Shown here in pieces: positions 6,032 to 13,014 of a stretch of DNA of 14,156 nucleotides. Under the pieces are notes generated by a model that saw nothing but the letters and a program-made list of their open reading frames with translations, was not told the DNA's origin and searched no databases. The position numbers and the translations under genes were made by a program. Origin of the DNA: Candidatus Bathyarchaeota archaeon (GTDB lineage: Archaea; Thermoproteota; Bathyarchaeia; TCS64); NCBI GenBank assembly GCA_030601645.1, contig JAUWBQ010000025.1, forward strand, positions 1 through 14,156. The letters are read 5' to 3'. The first letter of the stretch is position 1. Every line of letters begins with the position of its first letter.

Positions 6032-6877
6032 TTGTTTCGGCGGGGGGAGGTGCCTTTTCTCATCACTCCTGAGGTGGCGGGGAGAGTTCTCGGGGGGGAG
6101 GGGGGGGTCTCGCTGGATCTGGGTCTCTCGGAGGTGGAGGTGTCCTTTGTTGGTCGGGGGGTGGTGCTGCCCGATGGTTCGACGGTGGATTTCGGGGATT
6201 TGGAGGAGATCGCCGGGAGGAGCGGGGTGGTGTTCTTCCCCAAGGATGGGGCGGTCTACCAGGTTGCCATTTCCGATGGGCATTTCTATAAGCTCGTGCC
6301 GACCGGGGGCGCGCCCACCCTGGAGGTCGACGGGGTCAGGATGCACAGGACCGTGGGGATCACCCCTGAGGCCGATGCGGGGGAGAAGTTGGAGGTCCTA
6401 GGGGTCCGGGGGGGGAGGGTCCTGGATACTTGTACTGGGTTGGGTTACACCGCCCTGGCCGGCCTTGGGAGGGGTGGGGATCTGGTTGTCTCCGTCGAGT
6501 TTCGGGCCGAGGTGCTCAGGATCGCGGGGGTGAATCCTTGGTCCCGGGGGTTGTTCTCCGATGGGCGGGTCCACCTCCTGTTGGGGGATGTCTTCGATGT
6601 CGTCGAGGCGTTTCCGGATGGTTTCTTCGATTACGTCGTTCACGATCCTCCCCGTTTCTCCCATGCGGGCCACCTCTATGGTGGCGAGTTCTACGTCAGG
6701 TTGTTTCGTGTCCTGCGGGGTGGGGGCAGGGTTTTCCATTATACTGGGGAGCCGGGGTCCAGGTATCGGCGCGTCGATCTGAGGAGGGGGGTGATGCGGC
6801 GGCTCGGGCGGGTGGGCTTCACGAATGCGAGGTACGTTAGGAGGGTTTTGGGGGTTGTGTGTGAGAAGCCGGGCTGA
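6032..6877 (+). CDS. Predicted archaeal SAM-dependent methyltransferase (COG2521-like)
   Basis: 281 aa. The N-terminal 100 residues form a beta-rich domain. Residues about 125-240 are a Rossmann methyltransferase: motif I VLDTCTGLGYTA (130-141), acidic residue E156 ending strand 2, GDVFDV (185-190), and the catalytic-type motif HDPPRFS (204-210). DPP at this place is the (D/N/S)PPY-like motif of amino-methylating enzymes acting on nucleobases or side chains. COG2521 proteins are archaeal with unproven substrates; an RNA target is likely but inferred. Start: an in-frame stop at 6017-6019 leaves TTG 6032 (G-run Shine-Dalgarno at 6018-6025) or GTG 6050. Codon use is odd compared with the left-hand genes: the coding strand is very rich in G and T. 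A G7-A-G8 tract lies at 6092-6107. Confidence 0.82.
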   Translation: MFRRGEVPFLITPEVAGRVLGGEGGVSLDLGLSEVEVSFVGRGVVLPDGSTVDFGDLEEIAGRSGVVFFPKDGAVYQVAISDGHFYKLVPTGGAPTLEVDGVRMHRTVGITPEADAGEKLEVLGVRGGRVLDTCTGLGYTALAGLGRGGDLVVSVEFRAEVLRIAGVNPWSRGLFSDGRVHLLLGDVFDVVEAFPDGFFDYVVHDPPRFSHAGHLYGGEFYVRLFRVLRGGGRVFHYTGEPGSRYRRVDLRRGVMRRLGRVGFTNARYVRRVLGVVCEKPG

Positions 6878-6903
6878 GCGTGTCGGGGTTCACGGGGTTT
6901 CGT

Positions 6904-7503
6904 TTATTCGATAGCTGCGTGTCTGCGCTTCATCTCTTCCTCCGACATTCCCAGCCGGCCCATGAGCTCGGCTATCAGGCAGTCGAGGAGTATCATGCAG
7001 GAGTTCTCGAACAGGGTGCCCAGGGGGGTGAGGGATTCGTGCTCTCCCAGGAGTTGCCTGGAGTGGTACTCCTCCTCTAGGGCCATTCTGCTTCTGCCCG
7101 GGACTTTTATGATGTGGTCCGCTGCCTTCCCTAGGAGGGATTGGGGGTTGGAGGTGATGGCCAGGACCTTGACTCCGAGTTTTTTGGCGATCTCGGCGAC
7201 GGTTACGGGGAGGGCGGTGCTGCCGGAGCCGGAGATGATGATGGCGAGGTCGTCTTCGCCCACGGCGGGGTTTATGGTCTCCCCCATGACGTAGACGTTG
7301 AAGCCGAGGTGCATCAGGCGCATGGCGAACGCCCGTCCGACTAGGCCGCTCCTGCCGGCGCCGACGATGAGGACTCGTCTTTCCTCGTCTCTCGCGTGGA
7401 GCAGGGCCTGGGTGGCGTCCTCGATCTGGGTGGGGTTCACCTGGCTGATGGCGTTTGATATTCCTTTGAGGATCTCGTCTATGGCCTCCTCGAAGCGTCT
7501 CAT
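6904..7503 (-). CDS. hxlB: 6-phospho-3-hexuloisomerase (SIS domain)
   Basis: 199 aa, nearly all one SIS fold. Seen: VGAGRSGLVGRAFAMRL (47-63), the phosphosugar-binding serine-rich loop SGSGSTALP (91-99), ITSNP (117-120), then LTPLGTLFE (158-166) and the terminal RHAAIE. The GRSG, PLGTLFE and RHA(N/A)xE patterns are characteristic of archaeal and bacterial PHI enzymes. PHI interconverts 3-hexulose 6-phosphate and fructose 6-phosphate; with hexulose-6-phosphate synthase it makes ribulose 5-phosphate and formaldehyde, the usual route to pentoses in archaea lacking the oxidative pentose phosphate pathway. No synthase gene is in the window. It is convergent with the methyltransferase gene (26 bp between stops) and divergent from tRNA-Thr. 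GGGG lies 3 nt before the ATG. Confidence 0.92.
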   Translation of the reverse strand: MRRFEEAIDEILKGISNAISQVNPTQIEDATQALLHARDEERRVLIVGAGRSGLVGRAFAMRLMHLGFNVYVMGETINPAVGEDDLAIIISGSGSTALPVTVAEIAKKLGVKVLAITSNPQSLLGKAADHIIKVPGRSRMALEEEYHSRQLLGEHESLTPLGTLFENSCMILLDCLIAELMGRLGMSEEEMKRRHAAIE

Positions 7504-7530
7504 GTTCCCCGTCTAGGTTTTATCGGTTCC

Positions 7531-7541
7531 CTCTTTAAAAC
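7531..7541 (-). promoter_or_regulatory. TATA box for hxlB
   Basis: GTTTTAAAGAG on the minus strand is centred about 33 bp before the hxlB ATG, which predicts a leader of roughly 5-8 nt, enough to hold the GGGG ribosome binding site. Confidence 0.5.
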
Positions 7542-7575
7542 TCTCGGGGGGGTCCTTGTTTTTTGGGCGGACAGG

Positions 7576-7586
7576 AAAAATATATG
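7576..7586 (+). promoter_or_regulatory. TATA box for tRNA-Thr
   Basis: AAAAATATATG is centred about 32 bp before the first base of the tRNA, the normal arrangement for archaeal tRNA genes. Confidence 0.7.
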
Positions 7587-7612
7587 TGGGTTCGGGTCTT
7601 TCTTGTTGTTGC

Positions 7613-7687
7613 GCCTCGGTAGCTCAGTGGTAGAGCGGCAGCCTTGTAAGCTGTTGGCCGCGGGTTCGACTCCCGCCCGGGGCTCCA
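7613..7687 (+). tRNA. tRNA-Thr (anticodon UGU), CCA encoded, no intron
   Basis: Full cloverleaf: acceptor GCCTCGG (7613-7619) pairs with CCGGGGC (7677-7683) with one T-G wobble; D stem GCTC/GAGC; anticodon stem GCAGC/GCTGT with loop CTTGTAA, so the anticodon is TGT (reads ACA, threonine); T stem GCGGG/CCCGC with loop TTCGACT. The discriminator is T, as usual for archaeal tRNA-Thr, and CCA is genomically encoded at 7685-7687. The first direct repeat of the accessory island begins about 110 bp downstream. Confidence 0.96.
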
Positions 7688-7716
7688 TTGTTGTGACCGG
7701 TAGGTGGTCATAAGGG

Positions 7717-7757
7717 TTTTTTGGGCCTTATAATTGCTACCGCTTATAACGGTTTTT
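7717..7757 (+). terminator. T-runs and short hairpin after tRNA-Thr
   Basis: A T6 run (7717-7722) lies 30 bp after the tRNA. It is followed by ACCG, loop CTTATAA, CGGT (7739-7753) running into T5 (7753-7757). Both are plausible stop signals for the tRNA transcript. Confidence 0.45.
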
Positions 7758-7774
7758 GTGTGTGCCTAGCTTGT

Positions 7775-7814
7775 AGTGCTCCTTTTGGTATGCATTAGTG
7801 CTCCTTTTGGTATG
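7775..7814 (+). repeat. 18-bp tandem repeat, two copies, period 22
   Basis: AGTGCTCCTTTTGGTATG occurs at 7775-7792 and again, identical, at 7797-7814. The second copy is the beginning of the 95-bp direct repeat A. A variant (GTACTCCTTTTAGTATG) begins repeat B at 13015. Confidence 0.85.
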
Positions 7815-7892
7815 AACGGGGTCGAATCAGGGTCGTTTTCGGGTTCCGTTTGTTGAATGGTTTGGTTTTCACGGTCTGATGCATGACCCCCC
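7798..7892 (+). repeat. Left 95-bp direct repeat (A) of the accessory island
   Basis: Aligns without gaps to 13015-13109: 75 of 95 positions identical by hand count. The last third is best conserved (CACGGTCTGATG, YATGACCCCCC) and the middle (positions about 21-40 of the repeat) is the most diverged. Both copies are followed by G+T-rich, gene-free DNA. The pair encloses about 5.1 kb with the C25 peptidase module. It contains no ORF of note and is not part of the tRNA. Confidence 0.85.
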
Positions 7893-8210
7893 CTCCCCCC
7901 CTACCCTCTATTGGAAACGGTGTTTTCGGTCTCCTTTTCGTGAATGGGGTCGTGGATCCGTTTATCTGGGGTATTTTTTCGTAGGAAAACGTATTTTTAC
8001 GTATTTTTTATCTCGGTTTTGTGGCTGGGTTGGGGTGTTTTTCACGGTTGGTTGGTTATTCGTCTATTTTGTTTGGGTGGGGGCTTGGGTCTTGTGTTGG
8101 TGTTTGGCGTCTTGGTTGATGGTGTATGATGTGTGGTGGGGGCCTTCCTGGGTGTGGAGGATGGGGTGGGCTGGGGTCTCGGCTGTCTTTGCGCGCGGGC
8201 GGGTTTAATG
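7893..8210 (+). other. G+T-rich gene-free stretch with possible G-quadruplex
   Basis: The plus strand is strikingly biased: 101 of the 120 bases in 8041-8160 are G or T. An open frame at 7879-8208 would encode a Trp/Val/Phe-rich product without recognisable features and is read here as a by-product of composition. G-runs at 8150-8152, 8163-8166, 8168-8170 and 8173-8176 could form a quadruplex. The 10-mer ACGTATTTTT is tandemly doubled at 7989-8008. At about 8210 the strand bias ends and AT-rich DNA starts. Confidence 0.6.
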
Positions 8211-8344
8211 ATTGTGTTAAAATGGTTTTAATCCTAGTTTTATGGCTTGAGGGCGATCCCAGTGCGAACGTGAATCCTTAAAGTAGTGACAGCAATCTCT
8301 TCTTAAACAGATCTGCAGGAATCTATCCTTATTTTCATTTCCGC

Positions 8345-8369
8345 GTAAGTTTTAATCGGTGATGCGCCC
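8345..8369 (+). repeat. 25-nt island motif, copy 1
   Basis: Pattern: GTAA, two free bases, YTTAAK, then CGGTGATGCGCCC. This copy reads GTAA-GT-TTTAAT-CGGTGATGCGCCC. It lies 147 bp before the first gene of the module and exactly 44 bp before copy 2. Confidence 0.85.
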
Positions 8370-8388
8370 CCTCATCTTTTATCGGCGA

Positions 8389-8413
8389 GTAAGACTTAAG
8401 CGGTGATGCGCCC
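8389..8413 (+). repeat. 25-nt island motif, copy 2
   Basis: GTAA-GA-CTTAAG-CGGTGATGCGCCC. Identical to copy 3 (12945-12969) in 23 of 25 positions, differing only in the two free bases. A degenerate fourth version (ATAA, CTTAAA, GGGTGAT) lies at 8449-8473 over the promoter. Confidence 0.87.
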
Positions 8414-8445
8414 AGTTGCTACACTCCTGTTACCTTTAAGAGACA

Positions 8446-8455
8446 TTCATAAATC
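8446..8455 (+). promoter_or_regulatory. Probable TATA box of the two-gene protease module
   Basis: TTCATAAATC is centred about 41 bp before ATG 8492, predicting a start near 8478 and a leader of about 14 nt. It overlaps the degenerate fourth copy of the 25-nt motif, and copies 1 and 2 lie 35-100 bp upstream, an arrangement suited to regulator binding. Confidence 0.45.
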
Positions 8456-8491
8456 TTAAAGGGTGATAAGAACCATTCTGTGGTGCTGGAT

Positions 8492-9040
8492 ATGGATAAA
8501 GTAAAAAGATCGAAAATTTCAAAGAGGGCTTTACTGATATTGATGCTTACTTTATTGACTTCATCGATAATATCCAGCGTCCGCGCACAACAGGATTTAA
8601 AAACTGTATTGATACGTGCTCAATATAGTACATCCATAGGTGGTCATAATGAGCCTATTCGAGATGTACTTATAGACTATAAAAAATTGGATTCAAATGA
8701 ATGGTTCAGTGTAATAACAAATGAAAATGGGCAAGGTTATATAGCCTTGGAGAAGGGCTCCTCCTATGAATTAAAAATACAATATGATGGTTCGCAAGAA
8801 CAGTTTTTGCTTGAGTTTGTTGATGAAGATATGTTAATGATCAGTATTGATATGAACAATAAGAATATTGTTGATTGTAAATTTATCTCACCAAACCCAG
8901 CCAAATATTTTGACATACCATTATTTTCATTTTTAAATTTTACCTTACATCTAAGCCATGTTATTTCTTTCTTCATTGGACTTATATTATCAATTATATT
9001 TATTCGTGCGAGGATAAATAAATGGAGGGAACAAATCTGA
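8492..9040 (+). CDS. Secreted or membrane-anchored small protein with beta-sandwich-like ectodomain and C-terminal TM
   Basis: 182 aa, no family recognised with certainty. Residues 1-12 are basic, 13-30 hydrophobic, then SSVRAQQ: a signal peptide or signal anchor. Residues about 36-125 look like an Ig-like/carboxypeptidase-regulatory beta-sandwich (VLIRAQYS, VLIDYKKLDS, TNENGQGYIALEKGSSYELKIQYDG, the last resembling the G-x-a-x-l core of such domains). Residues about 151-171 are a membrane helix, followed by a basic tail RARINKWREQI that should stay inside. The ectodomain would thus face outwards on a stalk. It is AT-rich compared with chromosomal neighbours. ATG 8492 is chosen over GTG 8480 because GGTG lies 6 nt before it. 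It overlaps the C25 peptidase gene by 19 bp, so the two are almost surely translated together; it may anchor, chaperone or inhibit the peptidase, which is inference. Confidence 0.8.
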   Translation: MDKVKRSKISKRALLILMLTLLTSSIISSVRAQQDLKTVLIRAQYSTSIGGHNEPIRDVLIDYKKLDSNEWFSVITNENGQGYIALEKGSSYELKIQYDGSQEQFLLEFVDEDMLMISIDMNNKNIVDCKFISPNPAKYFDIPLFSFLNFTLHLSHVISFFIGLILSIIFIRARINKWREQI

Positions 9041-12000
9041 AGGTAAAAACATTAATTTTAATAATATTTCTTGCTTTACCTATTGGCACCATAAATTATG
9101 CTCTTGTCTTTGCAGATTCTCGTGAGCAAACTTTTTCTGACTCTTCTAATGTCTATACTGAAACAGTCACTTTTGACCCTCCTAACATTAGCAGCTACTT
9201 AGATAAGTACGATCAAGTGAAAATGAATGGCTGTGGAACGATCACAATACTAGGCCACCCATCACTTCCCGTAAAGACAATCAACCTGATATTTGATTTG
9301 AATGACGCCATTACGAATGTAACTGTTAACGTATCTTCCTACGAGTTAAATGGAACTTTTCTTGTTTCCCCCGCTCCAAAAGCGTCATTCAATGGGACAG
9401 CCGACCTGTTGACTGATCCAGATCCGACGATCTATAGTGGAAGCAATCCTTACCCGGGTAAGTGGTATGACTATGATGTCAAAGAAGGAATAGACCCCAA
9501 AACAATGAACCGCGTGAAATTCCTCATACTTCACTTATATCCAGTTCAGTATAGTCCTGTTTCCGGAAAAATAACAACCGCTACAGAGGCGAAGATATCT
9601 ATTTCATATGGGATGCAAGAACAAGTGGCAAGTTCACTTGCACTCGAGAGAATATCAAGTCCAGCATATGACCTTTTGATTATCACGAGTCCTGCATTAG
9701 AAGTTTACACATCGACATTGGCAGAATATAAAAATTCAGTAGGCATATCAACTTTCATTAAAATCACCGACGAAGTTTATTCAAGTTACTCAGGGAGAGA
9801 TAACCCTGAAAAAATTCGTAACTACATAAAGAGTGCTGTTGAAAGCTTCGGGATAACGTCTGTTCTTATCTTCGGTGACGCAGACCATGTTCCAGTTAGA
9901 TACGTCTATATTCCAGATGGGTATGAAGATGACGGAGATCTTGTTGAAACAGACCTCTATTATGCTGACCTTCAATATAGTTGGGATGATAATGACGATG
10001 GATTGTGGGGTGACTTAGATAATGATCAAGTTGACGGCGTTCCAGACCTGCTAATTGGACGACTACCGGTAAGCCTTGAATGGTCTGCGTCAGCAGTTGT
10101 AGATAAAACGATCAACTACGAACGTTTCAACGATCCGGATGATCCCTGGTTTAACCGTGTTCTACTTCTGGGCACTGACCCCTTCGAATATCCGGGTGCT
10201 GAAGGTGAAATATTAACGGACTATATCGCAGATAATATCGTCTGGAGCAATTTTACAGTAAAAAAACTGTATCGTACATATGGTAACCAAACAATATCAA
10301 ATGTACAAGCACAACTCAATACTGGTTTCGGATTTGTGAATTACGTGGGGCATGGCGACATCGATCTTTGGCATTTAGAAGAAGGTTGGTGGATATTTCC
10401 CGTTGAATATACCTCAACGGACGCCCTGAATCTAAGAAACGGTAATTTAAAGTTACCTGTCATCTTTACAATGGCTTGTCTAACCTCGCAATTTGGTGAT
10501 TACGATTGCATCGGAGAATACTTTATGGTGAACCCTTACGGAGGCGCCATAGCCTATTTTGGAGCTTCAAGACTTGCCTGGGCTTATGTTGGTGAATATA
10601 TTACTGACGGGCTTGCCGGTGAGATGTCTTGGCGATTTAATAAAGCATTCTTTGACGGAAACTGGATCTCTGGGGCAGTATGGGGACAAGCGATAACTGA
10701 ATATGTTCAACTTCATTCAATATATTCTACTTATGATGGTTATTATCTAGATTGGAAAACTGTAGCTGAATATAGCAGTCCTTTCATGGATCCTACCCTA
10801 ATGATTGGGGGACGTCACACAATTGAAAGAAGTAACATTGCATTTGTAACCGTTTCTCCTTATAGTTACTTTATAATTGACGACTTAAATTATCTAAATT
10901 TTCCATACGATGAGTTTAACGAAACAAACATCGATGTATTATTCGATGATTTATCTCAATGTGACACCGTTTTTGTAGCTACTTATGCAGCCACTTCGAC
11001 AACCTATCCGGAATCCGCTCAGATAATAAAAGATGCTTTCATCAATAATGCTGAAAAATTGATAAATTATATTGATAATGGTGGCAACCTTATAGTTCTA
11101 GCACAAAACGATTATTCTTGGTTACCCTATTTTTCAGAATACCTATATCTATCCGAACGTACTGGCGGTCAAATTGACGTTTATAATACTCAGCATTCTA
11201 TGATATCCTGGCCAATAGATCTAACATATTACACGGGAAATTTGGTCCTTCCTCCTGATGATGACCTATATCAGAACCATTTCAGTCTTTGGGAGAATGA
11301 TGAGATTGGAGCACAATATGGAATTTTTGAATCTATTGCTCAAGATGATTGGTTCTATTATAGTGATGTCACAGTATGGCTTGCAGGGCAATACGGCTCT
11401 GGTAAAATTGTTATAACTTCCATGTTCTTAGACTTCTATTCTGGTCATCCAGTTACTGTAAATATGCCGTTTTATGATGGACGATTAGCATTAGACAATA
11501 TATTATGGTGGGTAACTCCGCTCGCGCGCGAGGAGGAGACGTATAGCGCATCGATCATCGACCTCGAGGCCCCATACGAGGTGTACGCTGGGGAGTCCTT
11601 CACCGTGGATCTCACAGTCTCTTACGAGTTCACTACCCTGACGACAATGTTATCGGGAATTTTCGACTTGGAGACCTTGACGTGGATAACGGAGGAGTAT
11701 AATACCCTCGTTGGCGAGGGAACCAAGACATATAGTTTCGAGCTGACGGCTCCAGAGGAGGAGACCATGTGGTCCCTCGGGGCGAACGTCTGGTACTACC
11801 TGGAGGGTGAGTGGACCCACAACGAAGAGGGATACTTGGATGCCTTTGAGATCTCCGTCATGCGCGCGCGCGACTTTTCTATCGATTACGTAAGCGCAAC
11901 CGTAGTAGACTACGCCGATGTCCTAACGGTGATGGGAAGCGGAGTCACAACCGGCACAGAAGTAAATATATTCTGGGACTACGCCTACGGTCCCTATGCT

Positions 12001-12888
12001 CACCTTCTGAACGCAACAGAGGGTAAACCAGATGGCACCTTCGAGTGCGAGATAAGGGTACCCTCCGACACCGTCGGAAGCCACTACATATGGGCCACCG
12101 ACACAGCAACTGGAGAAACAGTCAGCTACGGCCCCATAACCATGGTGCCCAAGATAACGCTGTCACCCTCCTCAGGCCTGGTCGGAGACGATGTAACCAT
12201 CAAGGGATATGGATTCTCCGATGAAGTGAATGTCATATTCACCTTTGGATGGGTTCTATTGAATACAGATCCAACCCTTGTTGAGACAGATGAACTAGGC
12301 TACTTTGAGTGCACATTTGATGTCCCTGCGGACACGGTCTATGGCACTTATGTGGTAGATGCAGAGGACTTCAATGGTTATTCAGATTCGGCGTATTTCG
12401 ATGTAACTGGTGTAGTTGTTGAGACTGGAACCCTGAGCATAACCACCACTCCCGTCAGTGGAGCGGTGCTTGTCGGCGGTGTCTCCTGGGGAGTCGCCCC
12501 TCAGTCACAGGTTGTGGCAGTAGGATCCTACACGGTCTCCTTCGGACCCGTTTTGGGTTACTACACGCCTAGTTCAGTCTTGGCTATAGTTGTTACGGAC
12601 ACGACTACCACGATCACAGGAACCTATGTCGAGATGCCTCCCTCAAACAGTATAATTCTCTATGAGGGCTGGAACCTTATCGGCATACCATTCATACCAG
12701 ATGACCCAAGCATAGAGGTTATGCTCAGTAATATCCTACCATACGTCGAAGCAGTATGGACTTATGATGGAGAGACGGATACCTGGTCATCCTACTCACC
12801 GGGAGCACCAAGCAATCTCGTTGAAATGGTAGGGGGCAAAGGCTACTGGATCAAGATGAATGAAGACATAACTTGGACATTCAATTAA
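9022..12888 (+). CDS. Secreted gingipain-like C25 cysteine peptidase with Ig, TIG-like, PEGA and C-terminal modules
   Basis: 1288 aa. Signal peptide 1-31. Pro-domain-like region about 40-205 with the usual GHPSLPVK (78-85). C25 catalytic domain about 214-600: YDLLIITSPAL, FGDADHVPVR (284-293), an acidic likely Ca-binding stretch 322-338, catalytic His444 in NYVGHGD, catalytic Cys486 in TMACLTS, end at DPTLMIGG. About 600-833 resembles a GATase/ThuA-like beta-sheet domain. Then an Ig-like domain 834-950, two TIG-like repeats about 951-1133, a PEGA-like domain 1136-1204, and a C-terminal domain with EGWNLIGIP (1215-1223). No membrane helix ends the protein. It should digest protein outside the cell after Arg/Lys-type residues, as gingipains do; specificity is unproven. 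Start ATG has GAGG 8 nt upstream inside the preceding gene. Base composition changes sharply at 11520: AT-rich before, GC-rich after. Confidence 0.93.
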   Translation: MEGTNLKVKTLILIIFLALPIGTINYALVFADSREQTFSDSSNVYTETVTFDPPNISSYLDKYDQVKMNGCGTITILGHPSLPVKTINLIFDLNDAITNVTVNVSSYELNGTFLVSPAPKASFNGTADLLTDPDPTIYSGSNPYPGKWYDYDVKEGIDPKTMNRVKFLILHLYPVQYSPVSGKITTATEAKISISYGMQEQVASSLALERISSPAYDLLIITSPALEVYTSTLAEYKNSVGISTFIKITDEVYSSYSGRDNPEKIRNYIKSAVESFGITSVLIFGDADHVPVRYVYIPDGYEDDGDLVETDLYYADLQYSWDDNDDGLWGDLDNDQVDGVPDLLIGRLPVSLEWSASAVVDKTINYERFNDPDDPWFNRVLLLGTDPFEYPGAEGEILTDYIADNIVWSNFTVKKLYRTYGNQTISNVQAQLNTGFGFVNYVGHGDIDLWHLEEGWWIFPVEYTSTDALNLRNGNLKLPVIFTMACLTSQFGDYDCIGEYFMVNPYGGAIAYFGASRLAWAYVGEYITDGLAGEMSWRFNKAFFDGNWISGAVWGQAITEYVQLHSIYSTYDGYYLDWKTVAEYSSPFMDPTLMIGGRHTIERSNIAFVTVSPYSYFIIDDLNYLNFPYDEFNETNIDVLFDDLSQCDTVFVATYAATSTTYPESAQIIKDAFINNAEKLINYIDNGGNLIVLAQNDYSWLPYFSEYLYLSERTGGQIDVYNTQHSMISWPIDLTYYTGNLVLPPDDDLYQNHFSLWENDEIGAQYGIFESIAQDDWFYYSDVTVWLAGQYGSGKIVITSMFLDFYSGHPVTVNMPFYDGRLALDNILWWVTPLAREEETYSASIIDLEAPYEVYAGESFTVDLTVSYEFTTLTTMLSGIFDLETLTWITEEYNTLVGEGTKTYSFELTAPEEETMWSLGANVWYYLEGEWTHNEEGYLDAFEISVMRARDFSIDYVSATVVDYADVLTVMGSGVTTGTEVNIFWDYAYGPYAHLLNATEGKPDGTFECEIRVPSDTVGSHYIWATDTATGETVSYGPITMVPKITLSPSSGLVGDDVTIKGYGFSDEVNVIFTFGWVLLNTDPTLVETDELGYFECTFDVPADTVYGTYVVDAEDFNGYSDSAYFDVTGVVVETGTLSITTTPVSGAVLVGGVSWGVAPQSQVVAVGSYTVSFGPVLGYYTPSSVLAIVVTDTTTTITGTYVEMPPSNSIILYEGWNLIGIPFIPDDPSIEVMLSNILPYVEAVWTYDGETDTWSSYSPGAPSNLVEMVGGKGYWIKMNEDITWTFN

Positions 12889-12944
12889 TTCATAAATGTG
12901 ATGCTCTGGAAAATCAGCGATAACGACCATTCTCCGTTCATGTC

Positions 12945-12969
12945 GTAATTCTTAAGCGGTGATGCGCCC
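12945..12969 (+). repeat. 25-nt island motif, copy 3 (downstream of the module)
   Basis: GTAA-TT-CTTAAG-CGGTGATGCGCCC, 57 bp after the C25 peptidase stop and 46 bp before repeat B, in the same orientation as copies 1 and 2 upstream of the module. Confidence 0.87.
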
Positions 12970-12977
12970 CAATCAAT

Positions 12978-12995
12978 GGTGATAACCCTATCACT
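12978..12995 (+). terminator. Hairpin after the C25 peptidase gene
   Basis: GTGATA (12979-12984), loop ACCC, TATCAC (12989-12994) is a perfect 6-bp stem, extended by one G-T pair. It lies 90 bp after the stop codon, between motif copy 3 and repeat B. It may mark the transcript end or a protein-binding site; there is no T-run. Confidence 0.35.
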
Positions 12996-13014
12996 AAGTG
13001 AAAGAATTACATGT

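Noticed and set aside
5557..6072. 171-codon plus-strand frame across the divergent intergenic region
   Set aside because: Begins antisense inside the lysine-dehydrogenase-like gene and has no recognisable domain; the region is better explained by promoters and inverted repeats.
7613..7687. tRNA-Thr 3' end as the attachment site of the island
   Set aside because: No copy of the tRNA 3' end is found near 13000-13110; only a short partial resemblance (CCGGGCTCC) inside repeat B. The tRNA is intact and the repeats start 110 bp away.
7879..8208. 109-codon open frame with many Trp, Val and Phe
   Set aside because: Its make-up is what G+T-rich DNA gives in any frame (GTG, TGG, TTT, GGG codons); no ribosome site, no family resemblance, and low-complexity hydrophobicity throughout.
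8345..8413. CRISPR-like array from the 25-nt motif
   Set aside because: Only two close copies with 19 bp between and a third 4.5 kb away; no regular spacer series and no cas genes.
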